Of a stretch of DNA of 5,343 nt, positions 1 to 5,343 are shown piece after piece (the stretch's first letter is position 1; each line of letters starts with the position of its first letter). This DNA comes from Lachnospiraceae bacterium (GTDB lineage: Bacteria > Bacillota_A > Clostridia > Lachnospirales > Lachnospiraceae), in contig JAGACI010000268.1 in assembly GCA_017614185.1 (NCBI GenBank), positions 1-5,343 of the forward strand. The letters run 5' to 3'. The notes beneath the pieces are model-generated. The model ran no database searches and was not told the DNA's origin. It was given only the letters and a program-made list of their open reading frames with translations. Position numbers and translations under genes: made by a program.

Positions 1-693
1 CAGTTATCTTCCGACACGGTGGGCTTTAACTGTACCAAAGATGAATTTGATTCATACTGGAAGAACTATTTTGACCTTGATTATAAAGACGCTGATCCTT
101 ACGACAGGGCCGAAAAGCTTATTATGACATCAGATGACGAATATCTTAAGGGCGCGTTTGAAACGGGAAGCGGAATAAGAATTCTTCAACAGGACCTGTG
201 GGAAGCGATAGTCTGCTTTGTGATTTCACAGAATAACAATATTAAACGAATCACCGGTTCTGTAGATAAGATCTGCATAAAGGCAGGCCTAAAAGTAAAG
301 GGAGCGGGTGATTGTTACCGCATTCCGAGACCTTCAGAAGTTGATCACGAAATCTTTATTGATAAGAGCCTGGGACTTGGTTACAGAGACGTTTTCCTTA
401 GGGATTTGTACAGATTTGCCAAAGAGAATCCAAAATGGCTTTCTTCCTTGGAAAATCTTGACTTTGACGAAGCGGTTATCAATCTTAAAGAGAGAAACGG
501 CATAGGGCCAAAGGTTGCCAATTGTGTCTGCCTATTCGGCCTTCATCACGTTGATGCCTTTCCTATAGATACTCATATTAAACAGATTCTTGATAGATTC
601 TATCCAAACGGCTTTAATTTTGAAAGATACAAAGGAATAGCCGGAATTATTCAGCAGTATATGTTCTTTAACAAGATTAATTATGCGAAATAA
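1..693 (+). CDS. 8-oxoguanine DNA glycosylase (OGG1-like, HhH-GPD superfamily), 5'-truncated
   Basis: Base-excision repair enzyme expected to remove 8-oxoguanine opposite cytosine and to cut the strand by beta-elimination. The frame is open from base 1 (230 codons plus TAA). The GTG at 19 has no ribosome binding site before it, so I read the gene as entering from the left with its N-terminal domain missing. Counting from the first codon: the segment GIRILQQDLWEA is followed by SQNNNI (codons 76-81), matching the NNN of human OGG1 that contacts the opposite cytosine. The helix-hairpin-helix GIGPKVANCV (codons 167-176) carries the likely Schiff-base lysine, codon 171 (nt 511-513). FPIDTHI carries the catalytic aspartate, codon 190 (nt 568-570). 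Near the C-terminus QYMFF (codons 219-223) fits the Gln and Phe of human OGG1 that hold the oxidised base. An AlkA-type glycosylase is the main alternative, but the NNN and GIGPKVA pattern favours OGG. Codon use is more AAA/GAA-rich than in the two downstream genes. Confidence 0.9.
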   Translation, partial: QLSSDTVGFNCTKDEFDSYWKNYFDLDYKDADPYDRAEKLIMTSDDEYLKGAFETGSGIRILQQDLWEAIVCFVISQNNNIKRITGSVDKICIKAGLKVKGAGDCYRIPRPSEVDHEIFIDKSLGLGYRDVFLRDLYRFAKENPKWLSSLENLDFDEAVINLKERNGIGPKVANCVCLFGLHHVDAFPIDTHIKQILDRFYPNGFNFERYKGIAGIIQQYMFFNKINYAK

Positions 694-720
694 GACGGGT
701 CAGATGATTCGTCTTTTTTT
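692..720 (+). terminator. Intrinsic terminator of the glycosylase gene
   Basis: Bases 692-701 (AAGACGGGTC) pair with 706-715 (GATTCGTCTT) to make a continuous 10-bp stem, including two G-U pairs, closed by an AGAT tetraloop. The 3' arm runs into an uninterrupted T tract (714-720). The stem starts inside the TAA stop codon of the glycosylase gene, so termination should follow directly after translation ends. This separates the repair gene from the EF-G paralogue. Confidence 0.85.
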
Positions 721-765
721 ATGCAAAAAAGTGGGTAAAAGATGTGCAGAATTTCCATATTTTAC

Positions 766-794
766 TTGTATTATGAGACTCTTTTTAGTAAAAT
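766..794 (+). promoter_or_regulatory. Putative sigma-A promoter for the EF-G paralogue
   Basis: TTGTAT (766-771) and TAAAAT (789-794) lie 17 bp apart, a fair match to TTGACA/TATAAT, inside an AT-rich stretch between the upstream terminator and the gene. The start site would be near 801, giving a leader of about 70 nt. I see no riboswitch-like structure in that leader. Other AT-rich hexamers are nearby, so the exact placement is uncertain. The rest of the 721-870 interval shows nothing else I can support. Confidence 0.5.
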
Positions 795-870
795 ATACAC
801 ATGGAGTTTTGTATTAGGGTAAAAAACTTAACACAATTCCACAAAAATATCTCGAGTTGGAGGAATTTAT

Positions 871-2964
871 ATGAAAGTTTATACAACTGACAAAATACGT
901 AACATTGTCCTTCTGGGGCACGGTGGTGCCGGAAAGACCAGTCTTACAGAGGCAATGGCGTATCTTTCAGGCATCACGTCGCGTATGGGTAAAGTCGCAG
1001 ACGGAAACACTGTCAGCGATTTTGGTAAAGAAGAGCAGAAGAGACAGTTCTCCATTTCAACCGCAGTAGTTCCGATTGAATGGGAAGGCTATAAGTTAAA
1101 TGTATTCGATACTCCGGGATATTTTGATTTCGTTGGTGAAGTTGAAGAAGCTATAAGCGCAGCCGGTGGAGCAGTAATCGTTGTTAACGGAAAAGCCGGT
1201 GTAGAAGTTGGAACATTAAAGGCATGGGAGCTTTGCGAGAAGTATAAGATCCCCCGCATTATATATGTAGATAACATGGATATTGACAACGCGTCTTTCA
1301 GACAGGTTGTTGAAGATATGACCAATATGTTTGGTAAGAAGATGGCTCCTTTCCATCTTCCTATCAGAGAGAATGAGAAGTTTGTCGGCTATGTAAATGT
1401 TATTACAGAGACCGGTAACAGATGGCAGGGCAAGGATGTTGTTGAGTGTCCCGTTCCCGATTACAGCAAAGAGAATCTTGCAACATATCGTGATGTATTG
1501 ATGGAGACAGTTGCTGAGACATCAGAAGAGATGATGGACCGCTATTTTGCAGGTGAGACCTTCTCTGTTGATGAAATCAGAGCAGCTCTTCGTACAAGCG
1601 TATGTGACTGTTCAATCGTTCCCATGACCATGGGTTCCAATACTCTTTGCCAGGGCGTTTATACACTTATCGATGATATTATCAAATATCTTCCTAGCCC
1701 TGAGAACAGAGAGATTGCAGGTATCAGCTTAAAGACCAATGAGATTTATCATTCTGACTATGAGTTCTCAAAGGCTAAGGCAGCATTCATCTGGAAGACA
1801 ATCGTGGATCCTTTCATTGGAAGATATTCACTTATTAAGGTTGCTTCAGGTGTACTTAAGACAGATGACCTTCTTTATAATACTGAGAGCGAAATCGAGG
1901 AGAAGATTGGTAAACTCTACGTTATGCAGGGTAACAAGCCTATCGAAGTTCCCGAGCTTCACGCCGGTGATATCGGTGCTCTTGCAAAACTTACCGATGC
2001 CAAGACAGGTGATTCCTTAAGCACAAAGGCTACACCCATAAGATTTGCCAAAGCAGAGATTTCCAAGCCTTACACATACCTTCGTTACAAAGCAAAAGAG
2101 AAGGGTGATATCGATAAGGTTGCGCAGGCTCTTCAGAAGATGGCTGCAGAGGATCAGACTCTTAAGCTTGTCAATGATGCCGAGAACCGTCAGTCCCTTA
2201 TCTATGGTATGGGCGAGCAGCACATTGAAATCGTTGCTTCAAGACTTCTTAACGAATACAAAGTTGAGATTGAACTTGAGCCTGCTAAGATTGCTTACAA
2301 AGAGACTATCAGAAAGAAATCTGATGTTGAGTATAAGTATAAGAAGCAGTCCGGTGGTCACGGTCAGTACGGCCACGTAAAGATGCGCTTCGAGCCTTCG
2401 GGTGATCTTGAGACACCTTACGTATTCGAACAGGAAGTTGTCGGTGGTGCAGTTCCCAAGAACTACTTCCCTGCAGTAGAAAAAGGTATTGCTGAGTCAG
2501 TTCCCAGAGGACCTCTCGCAGCTTATCCCGTTGTCGGCGTAAAGGCTGTTCTTTACGATGGTTCATACCATCCTGTAGACTCATCCGAGATGGCATTCAA
2601 GACCGCAGCTATCCAGGCATTTAAGAAGGGCTTCATGGAAGCAGGTCCTGTTCTCTTAGAGCCTATCGCAACATTAAAGGTTACTGTTCCCGATACATAT
2701 ACCGGTGACGTTATGGGTGACCTTAACAAGAGAAGAGGCAGAACTCTTGGTATGACTCCTGTTGCAGGCGGCAAGCAGGTTATCGAGGCTGAAATCCCTA
2801 TGAGCGGACTTCACGGATACTGCACAGACCTTCGTTCCATGACAGGCGGCCGTGGTGAATACGAGTATGAATTCACAAGATATGAGCAGGCTCCTTCAGA
2901 CGTTCAGGAGAAGGAAGTTGCTGCAAGAGCTGCCAAGGTTGCAGAGAACAACAAAGAAGAATAA
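871..2964 (+). CDS. Elongation factor G paralogue (EF-G-2-like translational GTPase)
   Basis: Ribosome-binding translocase-type GTPase, 697 residues, close to normal EF-G length with all five domains. The start is fixed by GGAGG at 859-863, 7 nt before the ATG. G domain: P-loop GHGGAGKT (16-23), switch I RQFSI (59-63, in place of RGITI), G3 DTPGY (80-84, with Tyr where EF-G has its catalytic His), G4 DNMD (134-137, in place of NKMD), and a G5-like GSN (255-257). Domain IV: SGGHGQYGHV (494-503) and the tip loop YHPVDSSEMAF (566-576), both close to canonical EF-G. Domain V: LLEPIA (595-600), GDVMGDLNKRRG (612-623) and SMTGGRGEYEYEFTRYEQ (656-673). The well-kept domain IV tip argues for a factor that still enters the decoding centre. 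The divergent G motifs resemble the second EF-G of Thermus thermophilus. It has its own terminators on both sides and no rpsL, rpsG or tuf in view, as expected for a paralogue rather than the str-operon fusA. It is less likely to be a TetM-type ribosomal protection protein. Translocation, recycling or a stress role cannot be told apart from sequence alone. Confidence 0.9.
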   Translation: MKVYTTDKIRNIVLLGHGGAGKTSLTEAMAYLSGITSRMGKVADGNTVSDFGKEEQKRQFSISTAVVPIEWEGYKLNVFDTPGYFDFVGEVEEAISAAGGAVIVVNGKAGVEVGTLKAWELCEKYKIPRIIYVDNMDIDNASFRQVVEDMTNMFGKKMAPFHLPIRENEKFVGYVNVITETGNRWQGKDVVECPVPDYSKENLATYRDVLMETVAETSEEMMDRYFAGETFSVDEIRAALRTSVCDCSIVPMTMGSNTLCQGVYTLIDDIIKYLPSPENREIAGISLKTNEIYHSDYEFSKAKAAFIWKTIVDPFIGRYSLIKVASGVLKTDDLLYNTESEIEEKIGKLYVMQGNKPIEVPELHAGDIGALAKLTDAKTGDSLSTKATPIRFAKAEISKPYTYLRYKAKEKGDIDKVAQALQKMAAEDQTLKLVNDAENRQSLIYGMGEQHIEIVASRLLNEYKVEIELEPAKIAYKETIRKKSDVEYKYKKQSGGHGQYGHVKMRFEPSGDLETPYVFEQEVVGGAVPKNYFPAVEKGIAESVPRGPLAAYPVVGVKAVLYDGSYHPVDSSEMAFKTAAIQAFKKGFMEAGPVLLEPIATLKVTVPDTYTGDVMGDLNKRRGRTLGMTPVAGGKQVIEAEIPMSGLHGYCTDLRSMTGGRGEYEYEFTRYEQAPSDVQEKEVAARAAKVAENNKEE

Positions 2965-2974
2965 GAGTTTCCTC

Positions 2975-3009
2975 AAAGGGGTCGGGCATTTGGTCCGGCT
3001 CCTTTTTTT
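2975..3009 (+). terminator. Strong intrinsic terminator after the EF-G paralogue
   Basis: Bases 2975-2987 (AAAGGGGTCGGGC) pair with 2993-3005 (GTCCGGCTCCTTT) in an uninterrupted 13-bp, GC-rich stem with three G-U pairs and a 5-nt loop (ATTTG). A run of seven T (3003-3009) follows. It lies 11 bp after the TAA stop and immediately before the next promoter, so it should block read-through into the leuS leader. Confidence 0.95.
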
Positions 3010-3010
3010 C

Positions 3011-3039
3011 TTGACTTTTTCACGAAAAGAAATTACAAT
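3011..3039 (+). promoter_or_regulatory. Sigma-A promoter of the leuS T-box leader
   Basis: TTGACT (3011-3016) and TACAAT (3034-3039) are each one base from consensus and are separated by exactly 17 bp. Transcription should begin around 3045-3047, just upstream of Stem I of the T-box. The -35 element starts one base after the T tract of the preceding terminator, so the two signals abut. This is the best promoter in the window. Confidence 0.85.
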
Positions 3040-3227
3040 CTGAAAAAGATAGATAAAGACTTCGACAGGGAGTACTAAGAATCTTACTTTTCAGAGAGTG
3101 ACCGGGTGGTGTGAGGTCATAAGGATGGTTCCCAACTCGCCCTTGAGTTTCAAGCGTGAAGGCTAAGCTGTGTAGTGCTTGACGGGAATTCCCGTTACAG
3201 AATTAATGAGTGCGATTTTTATCGAAT

Positions 3228-3262
3228 CAGAGTGGTACCGCGGATGTTTACCTTCGTCTCTG
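3228..3262 (+). promoter_or_regulatory. T-box antiterminator helix
   Basis: CAGAG (3228-3232) pairs with CTCTG (3258-3262). The 7-nt bulge TGGTACC (3233-3239) is left open, and GCGGA (3240-3244) pairs with TTCGT (3253-3257) above it. TGGT in the bulge can pair with a tRNA 3' end ACCA, which fits the A discriminator base of tRNA-Leu. The 3' arm shares bases 3250-3260 with the terminator stem, so the two folds exclude each other. This is the switch itself. Confidence 0.85.
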
Positions 3263-3290
3263 TAATTGAGACGAAGGTTTTTTATTTTTT
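3250..3290 (+). terminator. Regulated terminator of the leuS T-box
   Basis: ACCTTCGTCTC (3250-3260) pairs perfectly with GAGACGAAGGT (3268-3278) to form an 11-bp stem with a 7-nt loop, followed by a T-rich tract to 3290 broken by a single A. This is the default fold when charged tRNA-Leu prevails. It sits 23 nt before the leuS start codon and leaves the ribosome binding site (AGGAGG, 3302-3307) outside the structure, so control is by transcription termination rather than by hiding the ribosome site. Confidence 0.93.
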
Positions 3291-3313
3291 TAAACACATT
3301 TAGGAGGAGAAAC

Positions 3314-5343
3314 ATGGCAGAACCTTATAACCACAGAGAACTGGAAGGAAAGTGGCAAAAGATTTGGGACGATGAGAAGGCTTTCAAGACAGAAAATGAT
3401 TTCAGTAAGCCCAAGTATTATGCGCTTGTTGAGTTCCCGTACCCTTCAGGACAGGGACTTCACGTAGGTCATCCCAGACCTTATACAGCGCTTGACATCG
3501 TTGCAAGAAAGAGAAGAATGCAGGGATACAACGTGCTTTATCCTATGGGATGGGATGCTTTCGGTCTACCTACCGAGAACTACGCCATCAAGAACCACAT
3601 TCATCCCAAGATTGTTACTAAGAACAATGTAGAAAGATTCAAAAATCAGCTTCATTCTCTTGGTTACTCATTCGATTGGGACAGAGAGATTAATACAACA
3701 GATCCCAATTACTATAAATGGACACAGTGGATTTTCTTAAAGCTCTTTAAGGCAGGACTTGCATATAAGTCAGAGATGCCTATCAACTGGTGTACATCCT
3801 GTAAGGTAGGACTTGCAAACGAGGAGGTTGTTAACGGTGTATGTGAGCGTTGCGGTTCCGAGGTTGTAAGAAAAGTTAAGAGCCAGTGGATGCTTAAGAT
3901 TACAGAGTACGCTGACAAACTTATCAAAGATCTTGATATGGTTGACTATATCGAGAGAGTAAAAGTTTCACAGAAGAACTGGATCGGTAAGTCTGAAGGC
4001 GCAGAGGTTGACTTCAAGATTAAGGATAAGGACGAGAAGCTTACTGTTTATACAACCCGTCCCGACACACTCTTTGGTGTTACCTACATGGTAATGTCAC
4101 CTGAGCATCCTCTTATTGATAAGTATAAAGATGAAATCAGAAACTTCAGTGAGATTACTTCTTACAGAGAAGCTGCTGCAAGAAAGTCAGATTTTGAAAG
4201 AACTGAGCTTGCAAAGGATAAGACAGGTGTTTGCATTAAGGGACTTTCCGCAATCAACCCCGTTAACGGCAAAGAGATTCCCATCTGGATTTCCGACTAT
4301 GTACTTATGTCTTACGGTACAGGTGCAATCATGGCCGTTCCTGCTCATGATGAGAGAGACTGGGATTTTGCCAAGAAATTTAACCTTCCTATTATTGAGG
4401 TTGTATCCGGCGGCAAGAAGAGCGTTCAGGATGAGTGTAACCCAGATGTTGCAACAGGTATTCTTGTTCACTCCGATTTCCTTGACGGCTTAAATGTTGA
4501 GAATGCCAAAGAAAGAATTATTGAATATTTAACACAGAAGGGTATCGGCCACAAGAAGACCAACTTCAAGCTTCGTGACTGGGTATTCTCCAGACAGCGT
4601 TACTGGGGTGAGCCTATTCCCATTGTTTACTGCGAGAAGTGCGGATATGTTCCGATTGATGAATCAGAACTTCCTCTCGAACTTCCCGAGGTTGAGAGCT
4701 ATGAGCCTACAGACAACGGTGAATCACCTCTTGCCAAGATGACTGACTGGGTTAATACCAAATGTCCCTGCTGTGGAGGTCCTGCAAAGAGAGAGACAGA
4801 TACAATGCCTCAGTGGGCAGGTTCTTCATGGTATTACTTAAGATATACAGACCCCACCAATGATAAGGCACTTGCAAGCAAGGAAGCACTTGATTACTGG
4901 CTTCCCGTTGACTGGTATAACGGAGGTATGGAGCATACAACACTTCACCTTCTTTACTCCAGATTCTGGCATAAGTTCCTTTATGATGAGAAGGTTGTTC
5001 CCTGTCCCGAACCTTACCAGAAGAGAACTTCTCACGGTATGATTCTTGGTTCAAACGGCGAAAAGATGAGTAAGAGCCGTGGTAACGTTGTAAACCCTGA
5101 TGATATCGTAAGAGAGTACGGTGCAGATACATTAAGAACATACGAGATGTTCATCGGAGCATTTGACTTAAGCGCAAGCTGGTCAGAAGACGGCGTTAAG
5201 GGATGCAGAAGATTCCTTGATCGTGTATGGAAACTTCAGGATATCCTTGTTGACGGTGATTCATATTCAGCAGAACTTGAGACCAAGATGCACCAGACAA
5301 TCAAGAAGGTTTCAGGCGACTTTGAGACACTTAAGTACAACAC
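3314..5343 (+). CDS. leuS: Leucyl-tRNA synthetase (LeuRS), 3'-truncated
   Basis: Cytoplasmic class Ia synthetase that charges tRNA-Leu with leucine using ATP. The ATG follows AGGAGG (3302-3307) by 6 nt, and 676 codons are open to the window edge. Bacterial LeuRS is usually about 800-870 residues, so most of the anticodon-binding and C-terminal domains are missing here. Seen: the HIGH signature [13 protein letters not shown] (41-53) and [11 protein letters not shown] (76-86); a likely zinc site C160-x2-C163 with C177-x2-C180; the CP1 editing domain from about 224 to 420, with TTRPDT (247-252) and [10 protein letters not shown] (344-353, Asp346 as the expected amino-group anchor); [16 protein letters not shown] (421-436); a second Cys cluster (C440, C443, C484, C486, C487); and KMSKS (584-588) followed by [11 protein letters not shown]. 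The leucine-specific insertion found before KMSKS in E. coli LeuRS is absent, as in Bacillus. Conserved active-site segments differ from the Bacillus form ([30 protein letters not shown]). Expression is controlled by the T-box directly upstream. Confidence 0.97.
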   Translation, partial: MAEPYNHRELEGKWQKIWDDEKAFKTENDFSKPKYYALVEFPYPSGQGLHVGHPRPYTALDIVARKRRMQGYNVLYPMGWDAFGLPTENYAIKNHIHPKIVTKNNVERFKNQLHSLGYSFDWDREINTTDPNYYKWTQWIFLKLFKAGLAYKSEMPINWCTSCKVGLANEEVVNGVCERCGSEVVRKVKSQWMLKITEYADKLIKDLDMVDYIERVKVSQKNWIGKSEGAEVDFKIKDKDEKLTVYTTRPDTLFGVTYMVMSPEHPLIDKYKDEIRNFSEITSYREAAARKSDFERTELAKDKTGVCIKGLSAINPVNGKEIPIWISDYVLMSYGTGAIMAVPAHDERDWDFAKKFNLPIIEVVSGGKKSVQDECNPDVATGILVHSDFLDGLNVENAKERIIEYLTQKGIGHKKTNFKLRDWVFSRQRYWGEPIPIVYCEKCGYVPIDESELPLELPEVESYEPTDNGESPLAKMTDWVNTKCPCCGGPAKRETDTMPQWAGSSWYYLRYTDPTNDKALASKEALDYWLPVDWYNGGMEHTTLHLLYSRFWHKFLYDEKVVPCPEPYQKRTSHGMILGSNGEKMSKSRGNVVNPDDIVREYGADTLRTYEMFIGAFDLSASWSEDGVKGCRRFLDRVWKLQDILVDGDSYSAELETKMHQTIKKVSGDFETLKYN

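Larger units (their letters stand above)
3046..3290 (+). promoter_or_regulatory. Leucine T-box riboswitch (tRNA-Leu-responsive leader of leuS)
   Basis: Cis-acting leader that senses the charging state of tRNA-Leu and allows transcription into leuS when the tRNA is uncharged. Seen in order: a Stem I base pairing AGGG (3067-3070) with CCCT (3140-3143); the loop-E motif AGTA (3071-3074); the GA-rich CAGAGAG motif (3092-3098) below a distal hairpin TGACC/GGTCA (3099-3103 with 3115-3119), whose GGTGG-containing loop should meet the tRNA elbow; and, on the 3' side, an internal loop with CTC at 3136-3138, a leucine codon in the specifier position. Stem II spans 3151-3181 (CAAGC pairing with GCTTG) and holds the conserved GTGAA and GTAG elements. 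A Stem III hairpin follows (ACGGG/CCCGT, 3182-3195). The T-box core AGAGTGGTACCGCGG is at 3229-3243. The gene that follows is leuS, which agrees with the CTC specifier. The stem limits were folded by eye. Confidence 0.95.

Noticed and set aside
19..693. A complete glycosylase starting at GTG 19
   Set aside because: The frame is open to base 1, no Shine-Dalgarno sequence precedes the GTG, and OGG-type enzymes need an N-terminal domain that would lie upstream; the gene is better read as truncated by the window edge.
801..890. A 29-codon leader ORF from ATG 801 overlapping the EF-G start
   Set aside because: Its ATG lies at about the predicted transcription start with no ribosome binding site, and the peptide has no recognisable feature.
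871..2964. Tetracycline-resistance ribosomal protection protein (TetM-like)
   Set aside because: The domain IV tip loop YHPVDSSEMAF and the domain V motifs follow EF-G, not the TetM type, and the length is that of EF-G.
3182..3195. Perfect palindrome ACGGGAATTCCCGT as a protein operator
   Set aside because: It falls exactly where Stem III is expected in a T-box leader and is explained as an RNA hairpin.
4116..4493. Alternative + strand open frame inside leuS
   Set aside because: It overlaps the LeuRS editing domain in another frame; the LeuRS frame is continuous and carries the family motifs, so this is a shadow.
4752..5141. Open frames on the minus strand within leuS, and similar overlapping frames within the EF-G gene
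   Set aside because: They lie wholly inside strongly supported coding sequence in other frames and show no recognisable protein features or ribosome binding sites.

Overview
The window reads as ordinary chromosome from a low-to-moderate GC clostridial Firmicute, most likely a Lachnospiraceae relative. The reasons are a T-box-controlled leuS, strong GGAGG-type ribosome binding sites, an OGG1-type glycosylase of the kind found in clostridia, and a codon style rich in CTT, AGA and AAG. The family assignment is an inference from sequence style and remembered relatives, not from a search.

Layout, all on the + strand: (1) positions 1-693 hold the 3' part of an 8-oxoguanine DNA glycosylase gene, closed by an intrinsic terminator at 692-720. 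(2) Positions 721-870 are a short intergenic region with a plausible sigma-A-type promoter. (3) Positions 871-2964 hold a complete 697-residue elongation factor G paralogue of the EF-G-2-like subfamily, standing alone rather than in a str operon, followed by a very strong terminator at 2975-3009. (4) Positions 3011-3290 hold a consensus promoter that starts one base after that terminator, then a complete leucine T-box leader: Stem I with a CUC specifier, Stem II, a Stem III hairpin, and the T-box antiterminator with its competing terminator. (5) From 3314 to the window edge runs leuS, leucyl-tRNA synthetase, cut off after 676 codons.

Each gene appears to be its own transcription unit, insulated by its own terminator. 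The EF-G paralogue and LeuRS both serve translation, but nothing shows that they are co-regulated. LeuRS expression should rise when uncharged tRNA-Leu accumulates, through the T-box. The glycosylase is a base-excision repair enzyme with no evident link to its neighbours.

I found no mobile element, CRISPR array, tRNA or rRNA gene, and no evidence of a new multi-gene system. The points most worth a second look are the non-canonical GTPase motifs of the EF-G paralogue, the divergent active-site signature of LeuRS, and the detailed architecture of the leucine T-box.
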